A stretch of DNA of 56,953 nt from Streptomyces sp. SDr-06 (GTDB lineage: Bacteria; Actinomycetota; Actinomycetes; Streptomycetales; Streptomycetaceae), in the NCBI RefSeq assembly GCF_003324565.1, contig NZ_QOLA01000033.1, positions 1 through 56,953 of the forward strand, written 5' to 3'. The notes beneath the pieces are model-generated. The model did no database searches, was not told where the DNA came from, and was given only the letters and a program-made list of their open reading frames with translations. The translations under genes were made by a program, and so were the position numbers. Shown piece after piece: positions 1-7,670 of the stretch (position 1 is the first letter of the stretch; every line of letters begins with the position of its first letter).

Positions 1-240
1 TTTTGGCACGCTGTTGAGTTCTCAAGGAACGGACGCTTCCTTCGTACTCACCCTCACGGGCTTTCCTCCGGGCGCTTCCCTTCGGTATTTCGTGTTCCGA
101 CTCTATCAGACTCTTTCGTGTCCGATTCCCCGTCGAATTGGGGTTCGCTTTCCGGTTCCCGCTTTCGCGTTTCCCTTTCGGCGTGGCCCGACTTTATCAG
201 AGATTCTGGAGCCGGATTCCCGCCCCGCTCCGGGTGTGCG
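1..240 (-). promoter_or_regulatory. rRNA operon promoter and leader region (16S off the left edge)
   Basis: Read on the minus strand, this stretch has the streptomycete rrn upstream layout. Two -10 boxes, TAAAGT (191-196) and TAGAGT (100-105), each follow TCTGA, and at the -35 distance both carry a GGAATC-type sequence rather than TTGACA. Purine-rich spacer modules follow, then the conserved leader ending in CAACAGCGTGCCAAAA at positions 1-16. I recognise this leader from memory of Streptomyces 16S rRNA 5' regions. It contains no convincing coding sequence. The 16S gene itself is inferred to lie beyond position 1. Confidence 0.85.
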
Positions 241-251
241 ATCGCGGTGCG

Positions 252-1937
252 TCAGACCTCGACGACCACGGGGAGGATCATCGGGCGCCTGCGGTAGGTG
301 TCCGAGACCCACTTGCCGACCGAGCGGCGGATCAGCTGCTGGAGCTGGTGAGGCTCGACGACGCCGTCCTGGGCGGACCTGTTCAGCGCTTCCTCGATCT
401 TCGAGACCACGGGTCCGAAGGCCGAGTCGTCGATGCCGGAACCGCGCGCCTGGATGTGCGGGCCGCTGGTGATCTTGCCGCTGCTGGAGTCCACCACCAC
501 GTACACCGAGATGATGCCCTCGTCGCCGAGGATGCGGCGGTCCTTCAGGGAGGTCTCCGTGACGTCGCCGACCGAGAGGCCGTCGACGTAGACGTAACCC
601 GCCTGGACCTTGCCGACGATGCGCGCGGCGCCGTCGACCAGGTCGACGACCACGCCGTCCTCGGCGATGACGATGTGGTTCTTCGGCACGCCCGTGAGGG
701 CTCCGAGCTCCGCGTTCGCCCGCAGGTGGCGCCACTCGCCGTGGACCGGCATGAGGTTCTTCGGCTTGCAGATGTTGTAGAAGTACAGCAGCTCGCCGGC
801 CGAGGCGTGGCCCGAGACGTGCACCTTGGCGTTGCCCTTGTGGACGACGTTGGCGCCCCAGCGGGTCAGCCCGTTGATGACGCGGTAGACCGCGTTCTCG
901 TTGCCCGGGATGAGCGACGACGCGAGGATCACGGTGTCGCCCTGGACGATCCGGATCTGGTGGTCGCGGTTGGCCATGCGGGACAGCGCGGCCATCGGCT
1001 CGCCCTGCGAACCCGTGCAGACCAGTACGACCTCGTCGTCCGGCAGGTCGTCCAGCGTCTTGACGTCGACGACGAGGCCGGCCGGGACCTTCAGGTAGCC
1101 CAGGTCGCGCGCGATGCCCATGTTGCGGACCATCGAGCGGCCGACGAAGGCGACCCGGCGGCCGTACTCGTGGGCCGCGTCCAGGATCTGCTGGATGCGG
1201 TGCACGTGGCTGGCGAAGCTGGCCACGATGATGCGCTTGTCGGCGTTCGCGAAGACGTTGCGCAGGACGTTGGAGATGTCCCGCTCCGGCGGCACGAACC
1301 CGGGGACCTCGGCGTTCGTCGAGTCGGAGAGGAGGAGGTCGATGCCCTCCTCGCTCAGCCGGGCGAAGGCGTGCAGGTCGGTGAGGCGGCCGTCCAGCGG
1401 GAGCTGATCCATCTTGAAGTCGCCGGTGGCGACGGCCATGCCCGCGGGGGTGCGGATGGCCACCGCGAGGGCGTCCGGGATGGAGTGGTTGACCGCGACG
1501 AACTCGCAGTCGAAGGGGCCCAGGCGCTCGCGGTCGCCCTCGGCGACCTCCAGCGTGTAGGGGCGGATGCGGTGCTCCTGGAGCTTGGCCTCGATCAGCG
1601 CGAGGGTCAGCTTGGAGCCGATCAGCGGGATGTCCGGCTTCTCGCGGAGCAGATACGGCACGCCGCCGATGTGGTCCTCGTGGCCGTGCGTCAGGACGAT
1701 GCCCTCGATGTCGTCGAGGCGGTCCCGGATCGAGCTGAAGTCCGGCAGGATCAGATCGATGCCCGGCTGCTCCTCCTCGGGGAAGAGGACGCCGCAGTCG
1801 ACGACGAGCAGGCGGCCGCCGAACTCGAAGACGGTCATGTTCCGGCCGATTTCGCCGAGACCGCCGAGCGGGGTGACGCGCAGGCCGTTCTTGGGAAGCT
1901 TCGGCGGGGTGCCGAGTTCAGGATGCGGATGACTCAA
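252..1937 (-). CDS. rnj: Ribonuclease J (metallo-beta-lactamase fold RNase)
   Basis: This 561-residue protein is a beta-CASP metallo-beta-lactamase ribonuclease with both endonuclease and 5'-3' exonuclease activity in mRNA decay and rRNA maturation. The zinc-binding HxHxDH motif is seen as THGHEDH (H84, H86, D88, H89), in the family position, and length is typical for RNase J. I chose the TTG start at 1937 because it has a GAGGAG ribosome site about 7 bases upstream and gives the expected N-terminus MSHPHPELG; the longer frame from 1994 would have to read through a strong hairpin at 1955-1987. It lies downstream of dapA on the same strand. Its stop codon sits immediately before the rrn promoters, so readthrough could enter the rRNA operon. 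Confidence 0.96.
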   Translation of the reverse strand: MSHPHPELGTPPKLPKNGLRVTPLGGLGEIGRNMTVFEFGGRLLVVDCGVLFPEEEQPGIDLILPDFSSIRDRLDDIEGIVLTHGHEDHIGGVPYLLREKPDIPLIGSKLTLALIEAKLQEHRIRPYTLEVAEGDRERLGPFDCEFVAVNHSIPDALAVAIRTPAGMAVATGDFKMDQLPLDGRLTDLHAFARLSEEGIDLLLSDSTNAEVPGFVPPERDISNVLRNVFANADKRIIVASFASHVHRIQQILDAAHEYGRRVAFVGRSMVRNMGIARDLGYLKVPAGLVVDVKTLDDLPDDEVVLVCTGSQGEPMAALSRMANRDHQIRIVQGDTVILASSLIPGNENAVYRVINGLTRWGANVVHKGNAKVHVSGHASAGELLYFYNICKPKNLMPVHGEWRHLRANAELGALTGVPKNHIVIAEDGVVVDLVDGAARIVGKVQAGYVYVDGLSVGDVTETSLKDRRILGDEGIISVYVVVDSSSGKITSGPHIQARGSGIDDSAFGPVVSKIEEALNRSAQDGVVEPHQLQQLIRRSVGKWVSDTYRRRPMILPVVVEV

Positions 1938-1954
1938 AAGACTCTCCTCACCAC

Positions 1955-1987
1955 ACGCGCCACGTACCGGTAGGGCACGTGGCGCGT
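1955..1987 (-). other. Perfect 11-bp hairpin in the RNase J leader
   Basis: Arms 1955-1965 (ACGCGCCACGT) and 1977-1987 are perfect reverse complements around an 11-base loop. On the minus strand the hairpin lies between the dapA stop and the RNase J ribosome site, ending about 5 bases before the GAGGAG. It could terminate dapA transcription, be a processing site, or control RNase J translation. The sequence shows only the structure; the role is inferred. Confidence 0.75.
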
Positions 1988-2063
1988 ATGTCATTCGTGC
2001 ACTTGCTGTTGTGTGTGGGTTTCGCGCGTACTTCCGGCGCGTATTCAGTTGTGAAGTCTGTGG

Positions 2064-2963
2064 TTAGAGCTGTACCCCACCGGCCGCCAGATCGAGCGCC
2101 AGCTGGCTGGATTCTTCCGGCGTGAGCTCGACCAGGGGAAGGCGCAGCGGCCCGGCGGGCAGGCCCTGGAGAGCCAGGGCCGCCTTGGTGGTGATGACGC
2201 CCTGGGTGCGGAACATGCCCGTGTAGACGGGGAGCAGCTGCTGGTGGATCTCGGTGGCCTTGCGCACGTCGCCCGCGAGGTAGGCGTCCAGCAGGGCGCG
2301 CAGCTCGGGGGTGACGAGGTGGCCGACCACGGAGACGAAGCCGCAGGCCCCGACGGAGAGCAGCGGCAGGTTGAGCATGTCGTCGCCGGAGTACCAGGCG
2401 AGGCCGGAGCGGGCGATGGCCCAGCTGGCGCGGCCGAGGTCGCCCTTGGCGTCCTTGTTGGCGACGATCCGGGGGTGCTCGGCGAGCCGGACGAGGGTCT
2501 CGGTGTCGATCGGGACGCCGCTGCGGCCGGGGATGTCGTACAGCATCACCGGGAGTTCGGTGGCGTCGGCGATGGCCGAGAAGTGCCGGAACAGTCCCTC
2601 TTGCGGGGGCTTGTTGTAGTAGGGCGTCACGGCGAGCAGGCCGTGCGCGCCGGAGCGTTCGGCCGTACGGGCGAGTTCGAGGGTGTGGCGCGTGTCGTTG
2701 GTGCCGATTCCGGCCACGACGTGGGCCCGGTCTCCGACGGCCTCCAGTACGGCCCGTACGAGCTGGTCTTTCTCCGCGTCGCTGGTGGTCGGGGACTCGC
2801 CGGTGGTGCCGTTGACGATCAGTCCGTCGTTGCCTGCGTCGACCAGATGGGCCGCCAGTCGCTGGGCGCCGTCGAGGTCGAGTGCGCCGTCCGCCGTGAA
2901 GGGCGTGATCATGGCGGTGAGGACCCGCCCGAAGGGGGTCTGCGGAGTGGAGATCGGAGCCAT
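2064..2963 (-). CDS. dapA: 4-hydroxy-tetrahydrodipicolinate synthase
   Basis: DapA condenses pyruvate with aspartate semialdehyde in the first committed step toward diaminopimelate and lysine. The 299-residue TIM-barrel protein has the substrate-binding NGTTGE motif (51-56), the catalytic tyrosine in MLYDIPGR (Y142) and the Schiff-base lysine in VANKDAKGD (K170). I chose the ATG at 2963, which starts MAPISTPQTP. A GTG nine bases upstream (2972) is possible but would add a TTA leucine codon, rare in Streptomyces. Neither start has a strong ribosome site. dapB is in the same window but in a different transcription unit. Streptomycetes often have more than one dapA paralogue, so this may not be the only copy. 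Confidence 0.96.
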   Translation of the reverse strand: MAPISTPQTPFGRVLTAMITPFTADGALDLDGAQRLAAHLVDAGNDGLIVNGTTGESPTTSDAEKDQLVRAVLEAVGDRAHVVAGIGTNDTRHTLELARTAERSGAHGLLAVTPYYNKPPQEGLFRHFSAIADATELPVMLYDIPGRSGVPIDTETLVRLAEHPRIVANKDAKGDLGRASWAIARSGLAWYSGDDMLNLPLLSVGACGFVSVVGHLVTPELRALLDAYLAGDVRKATEIHQQLLPVYTGMFRTQGVITTKAALALQGLPAGPLRLPLVELTPEESSQLALDLAAGGVQL

Positions 2964-3025
2964 GGGTAACACGCTACTCGCTGCTCAACGCCAGGTGCCC
3001 CCTCGGGGGCCGGTGGCTGAGGGAG

Positions 3026-3063
3026 CCCGGCACTGCCTGCTCGGGGGTTCAAGCAGTGCCGGG
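3026..3063 (-). terminator. Hairpin between thyX and dapA
   Basis: Arms CCCGGCACTGC (3026-3036) and GCAGTGCCGGG (3053-3063) are perfectly complementary across a 16-base loop. The element lies downstream of thyX and upstream of dapA on the minus strand, as expected for a terminator. There is no long U-tract on that side, which is common in Streptomyces. Confidence 0.7.
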
Positions 3064-3175
3064 TCCGTTTGATCAGCCTAGATGAACTTCACGAAACGCC
3101 GCAATACGGACACTTTGCGCGGCGTATCCGCACATCTGTGCCGGTATGACCGGCGCACCTCGCGGGACGACCCGG

Positions 3176-3916
3176 TTACGGGGCCACCCGGCCGTTGGTG
3201 TTGAAGGCCGCATAGGTGAGCGGCATCAGCGCGGCCCACTCCTGCTCCATCTTCTCGCCGACCATCTCGATCTCCCGCTGCGGGAAGGAGGGGACCTTCG
3301 CCAGCTCGTGCTGGGTGCGCAGACCGAGGAAGTGCATCAGCGAACGCGCGTTGCACGTCGCGTACATCGAGGAGAAGAGCCCCACCGGGAGGGTGGCCCG
3401 GGCCACCTCGCGGGCGACGCCGGCGGCCAGCATCTCCTGGTACGCCTCGTAGGAGCGGCGGTAGGAGTCCTCCATGACGCGGGAGGTCAGCTCCTGCTGG
3501 TCCGCCGAGCCCTCGACGAACTCGTACTTGCCGGGGCGGCCCTGCTGCACCAGCTTGCGCTCGGCGCCCGGGACGTAGAAGACCGGCTGGAGCTCCCTGT
3601 ACCGACCCGACTCCTCGTTGTACGACCAGCCCACGCGGTGCCGCATGAACTCGCGGAACACGAAGATCGGGGCGCTGATGAAGAAGGTCATCGAGTTGTG
3701 CTCGAAGGGGCTGCCGTGCCGGTCCCGCATCAGGTAGTTGATGAGGCCCTTGGAGCGCTCGGGGTCCTTCTGCAACTCCTCAAGGGACTGCTCGCCCGCC
3801 GTGGAGACACGGGCTGCCCACAGCACGTCCGAGTCGGAAGCCGAGTGCTTCACGAGCTCGACGGTGACGTCGCTGCGGAAGCTGGGCTTGAGGTCTGGGG
3901 CGGGGGTGTCGGTCAC
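3176..3916 (-). CDS. thyX: Flavin-dependent thymidylate synthase
   Basis: ThyX makes dTMP from dUMP using FAD, NADPH and methylene-tetrahydrofolate, and replaces ThyA in many actinomycetes. The 246-residue protein has the ThyX signature RHRVGWSYNEESGRY (92-106), where RHR and the following serine bind dUMP and flavin. The GTG start at 3916 has a GGAAGGA ribosome site 7 bases upstream and gives MTDTPAPDLK; the frame remains open to 4117 but lacks homologous-looking residues there. A hairpin at 3026-3063 separates it from dapA. The divergent small membrane-protein gene begins 200 bases upstream. Confidence 0.96.
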   Translation of the reverse strand: MTDTPAPDLKPSFRSDVTVELVKHSASDSDVLWAARVSTAGEQSLEELQKDPERSKGLINYLMRDRHGSPFEHNSMTFFISAPIFVFREFMRHRVGWSYNEESGRYRELQPVFYVPGAERKLVQQGRPGKYEFVEGSADQQELTSRVMEDSYRRSYEAYQEMLAAGVAREVARATLPVGLFSSMYATCNARSLMHFLGLRTQHELAKVPSFPQREIEMVGEKMEQEWAALMPLTYAAFNTNGRVAP

Positions 3917-4115
3917 CGGCGGGTCCTTCCGATTGCGTCGCTCGGGCGGCGCCCACTCTACGGCCCGGCACCGACAACTCTGTCCCTGACGGGTCGTCAC
4001 CACATTCTTCGGCCAATTCGGGGAATTCGGGCACCAATCGGCACTGCCGTGCGTCTGTACCAGTAAGCAGCAGACAGTTCGACAGCCCCTCGAGTTTCCC
4101 AGGAGATGTGCCCCC

Positions 4116-4355
4116 ATGTTCCGCCGGCGTGAGCCCGTTCCGTTCGCATTCGTCGCCGAAGCCGACCGCTACCGCAGCAATGTCGAGCCGCCGCCGCGCC
4201 AGCGCGCGAGCGCAGGTCAGCTCGTCGGGCGGACGCTGGTCGGCCTCACCGTCATAGCCGGGCTCACCGGTGCGCTGCTGTTCGGTCTGCCTGCCATGGA
4301 GAGCCCCCAGTCCCCCGCGCACAGTCAGCAGTCCGAGGCCTCCAACGGCCGCTGA
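4116..4355 (+). CDS. Small single-pass membrane protein
   Basis: This 79-residue protein has a basic N-terminal part, one hydrophobic helix (about residues 36-58, LVGRTLVGLTVIAG and on) and a short polar tail. The ATG at 4116 has an AGGAGAT ribosome site at good distance. I cannot assign a function; the shape is of a small membrane-anchored protein, and its position between thyX and a PH-domain protein is in keeping with streptomycete core gene order. It is followed by another plus-strand membrane-protein gene after about 115 bases, so the two may be co-transcribed. Confidence 0.75.
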   Translation: MFRRREPVPFAFVAEADRYRSNVEPPPRQRASAGQLVGRTLVGLTVIAGLTGALLFGLPAMESPQSPAHSQQSEASNGR

Positions 4356-4471
4356 CCGGCGCCGGACGCGCCGACGCGCGCCCGGACCCCCGGAGGTGGC
4401 CGCGCGGTGACCTCCTGGGTAGCCTCACCCCGCACAGCCCAATCGAGCGTGCTTGTGAGTGAGGATCAGTC

Positions 4472-5032
4472 GTGCCCCTGCCCTTCCTGACGGCCGACCG
4501 CGCAGTTGACGCACCCGGTGAGTACCCCGACGACATCGCGCTGCCCTTCGACGACCACGACCGCTGGCGGCGGCCCTACCGGCCCGGCCCGTGGCGCGTG
4601 GGCGCGGCGGCCGTGCTGCTGCTCCTCGCCTCGTTCGTGCTGCTCGCCGCCGTGATCATCGCGGCCGCCGGTGCGCCGCCGGCCGCGCTCGCCGTGCTGG
4701 TCGTCGCCGCGCTCGTGATCGGCTCGGCCCTACGGCTGCTCCGGGTCGGGGTCTGGGTCAGCCGGGCCGGCCTGCGGCGGGTCGCGTTCTTCTCCACCAC
4801 CACCGTGGCGTGGCCGCGGATCCGGGGCGTACGGACGGTGCAGCAGCCGGTGCGCTGGCTCGGCCTGCCGCGGACCGTGCAGGGGCAGGCGCTGATCGCC
4901 GAGCAGGGGAACGGCCAGGCGCTCGCGCCGCTGCTCACCGACCACAACGCGGACTTCCTGGGGCGGCGCGAGGCCTTCGAGCGGGCCGCCGACCTGGTCG
5001 AGGCGTGGGGCGACGAGTACCGCCTGGGCTGA
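4472..5032 (+). CDS. PH-domain membrane protein
   Basis: The 186-residue protein has two adjacent hydrophobic segments (about residues 44-66 and 68-90), followed by a region resembling the bacterial PH-like domain of actinobacterial small membrane proteins: a beta-rich stretch with AGLRRVAFFSTTTVAWPRI and then RTVQQPVRW. The GTG at 4472 is preceded by GAGGAT. It ends 16 bases from the convergent gene at 5049. The substrate and role are unknown; the family assignment is from pattern only. Confidence 0.7.
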   Translation: MPLPFLTADRAVDAPGEYPDDIALPFDDHDRWRRPYRPGPWRVGAAAVLLLLASFVLLAAVIIAAAGAPPAALAVLVVAALVIGSALRLLRVGVWVSRAGLRRVAFFSTTTVAWPRIRGVRTVQQPVRWLGLPRTVQGQALIAEQGNGQALAPLLTDHNADFLGRREAFERAADLVEAWGDEYRLG

Positions 5033-5048
5033 GCGGCACCCCGCCCCG

Positions 5049-5501
5049 CTAGACCGCGGCCGGCCTGTTCTCGTGCAGGGCGATCGCCCGCTGCATCGCC
5101 TTGCGCGCCCGCGGGGTGTCGCGGGCGTCCTGGTAGGCGACGGCGAGGCGGAACCAGCAGCGCCAGTCGTCGGGGGCGTCCTCGGTCTCCGCCTTGCGGC
5201 GGGCGAAGACGGCGTCGGCCGAGTCGCGGTCGATGCGGCCGCCCGCGGTGCGGACCAACTCGTCGACGGGCAGCCCGCCTTCGGCCTCCAGTTCGGCGGC
5301 CAGCCTGTTGGCCTTGGTCACGAACCGGGTGTTCGCCCAGAGGAACCAGATGCCGATCAGCGGCAGGATCAGCACGGCCACGCCCATGGTGACCGTGATC
5401 CAGGTGCCCTGCTCGATGAGCAGCACGCCGCGGCTGCCGGCCAGGACGAAGTAGAAGACCAGGACGGCGGCCGTGACGAGATAGGTGATTTTTGCGCGCA
5501 T
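5049..5501 (-). CDS. Membrane protein with TPR-like cytoplasmic tail
   Basis: The 150-residue protein has two N-terminal transmembrane helices (about residues 5-24 and 36-55) and a helical C-terminal half. The segment WRCWFRLAVAYQDARD and then TPRARKAMQRAIALHE has the alternating small/aromatic spacing of a tetratricopeptide repeat. It starts 17 bases after the dapB stop and is presumably the last gene of the rpsO-pnp-M16-dapB transcript. The start at 5501 lacks a strong ribosome site, which would fit translational coupling. Function is not known. Confidence 0.72.
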   Translation of the reverse strand: MRAKITYLVTAAVLVFYFVLAGSRGVLLIEQGTWITVTMGVAVLILPLIGIWFLWANTRFVTKANRLAAELEAEGGLPVDELVRTAGGRIDRDSADAVFARRKAETEDAPDDWRCWFRLAVAYQDARDTPRARKAMQRAIALHENRPAAV

Positions 5502-5518
5502 GAGGCCGACGGTGCCGC

Positions 5519-6271
5519 TCAGTTGAGGTCGAGGAAGTGTTCCAGGCCGAAGGTGAGGCCCGGAGTGGTCACCACGCGGCGGGCGCCGAGCAGGATGCCC
5601 GGCATGAAGCTGCTGTGGTGCAGGGAGTCGTGGCGCACGGTCAGGGTCTCGCCCTCGGCGCCGAGGAGCACCTCCTGGTGGGCCAGGAGGCCGCGCAGCC
5701 GCACGGCGTGCACGGGGATGCCGTCCACGTCGGCGCCGCGGGCACCGTCGAGCGCGGTCTGGGTGGCGTCCGGCGCGGGGCCCACCCCGGCCTCGGCGCG
5801 GGCCGCCGCGATCAGCTGGGCGGTGCGGGTCGCGGTGCCCGAGGGGGCGTCGACCTTGTTGGGGTGGTGCAGTTCGACGACCTCGACCGACTCGAAGTAC
5901 GGGGCCGCGAGCTGAGCGAACTTCATGGTCAGGACCGCGCCGATGGAGAAGTTCGGGGCGATGAGCACACCGGTCCGGGGAGACCCGGCGAGCCAGGTGT
6001 TCAGCTGCGCGAGGCGGTCCTCGGTCCAGCCCGTGGTGCCGACGACGGCGTGGATTCCGTGGCGTACACAGAACTCCAGGTTCTCCATCACCGAGGCGGG
6101 GGTGGTCAGTTCGACCGCGACCTGGGCGCCCGTCTCGGCGAGCGTCTCCAGCTCGTCGCCGCGGCCGAGGGCCGCGACCAGCTCCATGTCCTCGGCGGCC
6201 TCCACGGCTCGCACCGCTTCGGAGCCGATCCGGCCCTTGGCACCGAGGACCGCCACGCGCAGCTTGCTCAT
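5519..6271 (-). CDS. dapB: 4-hydroxy-tetrahydrodipicolinate reductase
   Basis: DapB reduces the DapA product with NAD(P)H in the diaminopimelate/lysine pathway. The 250-residue protein has the Rossmann motif GAKGRIG (10-16) and the family active-site segment ELHHPNKVDAPSGTA (H135, H136, K139). The ATG at 6271 is preceded by AAGGAA. It follows the M16 peptidase gene by 19 bases on the same strand, so it is likely co-transcribed with pnp and the peptidase rather than with dapA, which is 2.5 kb downstream in another unit. Confidence 0.96.
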   Translation of the reverse strand: MSKLRVAVLGAKGRIGSEAVRAVEAAEDMELVAALGRGDELETLAETGAQVAVELTTPASVMENLEFCVRHGIHAVVGTTGWTEDRLAQLNTWLAGSPRTGVLIAPNFSIGAVLTMKFAQLAAPYFESVEVVELHHPNKVDAPSGTATRTAQLIAAARAEAGVGPAPDATQTALDGARGADVDGIPVHAVRLRGLLAHQEVLLGAEGETLTVRHDSLHHSSFMPGILLGARRVVTTPGLTFGLEHFLDLN

Positions 6272-6290
6272 TCGCTTGATTCCTTAGGGG

Positions 6291-7670
6291 TTACGAGACC
6301 GCTTCGTGGAGGCGGTCGGCCTGCTTGTCCTTCAGCGGGCCGATGACGGACAGCGAGGGACGCTGCCCCAGGACATCACGAGCCACCTCGCGGACGTCGT
6401 CCGGGGTGACCTCGGCTATCCGGGCCAGCATGTCGTCGACCGACATCTGCTCGCCCCAGCACAGCTCGCTCTTGCCGATGCGGTTCATCAGCGCACCGGT
6501 GTCCTCGAGGCCGAGCACGGTGGAACCGGAGAGCTGGCCGACCGCGCGGCGGATCTCGTCGTCGGAGAGGCCCTCGTGCGCGACCCGGTCCAGTTCGTCC
6601 CGGCAGATCTTCAGGACGTCGTGGACCTGGTTCGGGCGGCAGCCCGCGTACACGCCGAACAGGCCGCAGTCGGCGAAGCCCGAGGTGTACGAGTACACGC
6701 TGTAGGCCAGGCCCCGCTTCTCGCGGACCTCCTGGAACAGCCGGGACGACATGCCGCCGCCCAGCGCGGTGTTCAGGACGCCCAGCGCCCAGCGGCGCTC
6801 GTCGGTGCGGGCCAGGCCCGGCATGCCGAGGACCACGTGGGCCTGTTCCGTGCGGCGGTTGAGGAGCTCCATCCGGCCCGCGGCCTTCAGGGTGCGCGCT
6901 CCGCCGCGCGGGGTGAGGGGGACGGCGTCCGTGCGGGACAGCGCGCCGGCCTTCTCGAACGCCTTGCGGACCTGGCGTACGACGGTGGCGTGATCGACGT
7001 TGCCCGCGGCCGCGACGACCAGGTGGCGCGGGTCGTAGTGCTTCTTGTAGAAGCGTGAGATCTGCGCCTGGGTGAGGGAGTTGATCGTGTCCACGGTGCC
7101 CAGGACCGGGCGGCCGAGCGGCGTGTCGCCCAGCATGGTGTGCGCGAACAGGTCGTGCACGCAGTCGCCCGGGTCGTCCTCGGTCATCGCGATCTCTTCG
7201 AGGATCACGCCGCGCTCGGCGTCGACGTCCTCGGCGAGGATCAGCGAGTCCGTCAGCATGTCGCACACGACGTCGATCGCCAGCGGCAGATCGGTGTCGA
7301 GCACCCGCGCGTAGTAGCAGGTGTACTCCTTCGCCGTGAAGGCGTTCATCTCCCCGCCGACCGCGTCGAGCGCGGAGGAGATGTCGAGGGCACTGCGCTT
7401 GCTCGTGCCCTTGAAGAGGAGGTGCTCCAGGTAGTGGGTGGCGCCGTTCAGCGTCGGCGTCTCGTCGCGCGACCCCACCTGGACCCAGATGCCGAAGGTC
7501 GCGGACCGTACGGAGGGAAGGGTTTCGGTGACGACCCGCAGGCCGCCGGGGAGGGTCGTACGGCGGACGGTGCCGATGCCGTCTCGACCCTTCAGAAGCG
7601 TTTGGGTACGGGCGACGGCCCGCCCCTCCGAAGAGGGGCGGGCCGTCGTCGCGGAACTACGGGACGTCAC
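6291..7670 (-). CDS. M16-family zinc metallopeptidase (processing-peptidase-like)
   Basis: This 459-residue protein is an M16 peptidase of the mitochondrial-processing-peptidase/PqqL type. It has the inverted zinc motif HxxEH as HYLEH (79-83) with the third ligand expected at E159 in VILEEIAMTEDD, and a C-terminal LuxS/M16 half (GGGMSSRLFQEVREKRGLAY) that contacts substrate. The GTG start overlaps the pnp stop as GTGA, implying translational coupling. Codons 9-19 coincide with a perfect 15-bp hairpin (7614-7647), so the N-terminal residues look like a by-product of that structure; conserved sequence begins near residue 30. Its substrate is not known. Confidence 0.92.
   Translation of the reverse strand: MTSRSSATTARPSSEGRAVARTQTLLKGRDGIGTVRRTTLPGGLRVVTETLPSVRSATFGIWVQVGSRDETPTLNGATHYLEHLLFKGTSKRSALDISSALDAVGGEMNAFTAKEYTCYYARVLDTDLPLAIDVVCDMLTDSLILAEDVDAERGVILEEIAMTEDDPGDCVHDLFAHTMLGDTPLGRPVLGTVDTINSLTQAQISRFYKKHYDPRHLVVAAAGNVDHATVVRQVRKAFEKAGALSRTDAVPLTPRGGARTLKAAGRMELLNRRTEQAHVVLGMPGLARTDERRWALGVLNTALGGGMSSRLFQEVREKRGLAYSVYSYTSGFADCGLFGVYAGCRPNQVHDVLKICRDELDRVAHEGLSDDEIRRAVGQLSGSTVLGLEDTGALMNRIGKSELCWGEQMSVDDMLARIAEVTPDDVREVARDVLGQRPSLSVIGPLKDKQADRLHEAVS
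7614..7647 (-). other. Perfect 15-bp hairpin with UUCG loop at the pnp/M16 junction
   Basis: Arms 7614-7628 and 7633-7647 are exact reverse complements and enclose a four-base loop that reads UUCG on the minus-strand RNA. The structure starts about 20 bases after the pnp stop and lies inside the first codons of the M16 reading frame. It could act as a 3' stabiliser or attenuator for rpsO-pnp mRNA while still being translated. Confidence 0.85.

Noticed and set aside
138..1973. Long plus-strand open frame opposite RNase J
   Set aside because: Low-complexity Val/Asp/Arg-rich product, no ribosome site; a mirror of the GC-biased RNase J gene.
3121..3175. Second terminator between thyX and dapA
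   Set aside because: GTGCCGGT and ACCGGCGCAC pair only with a two-base bulge, weaker than the 3026-3063 hairpin.
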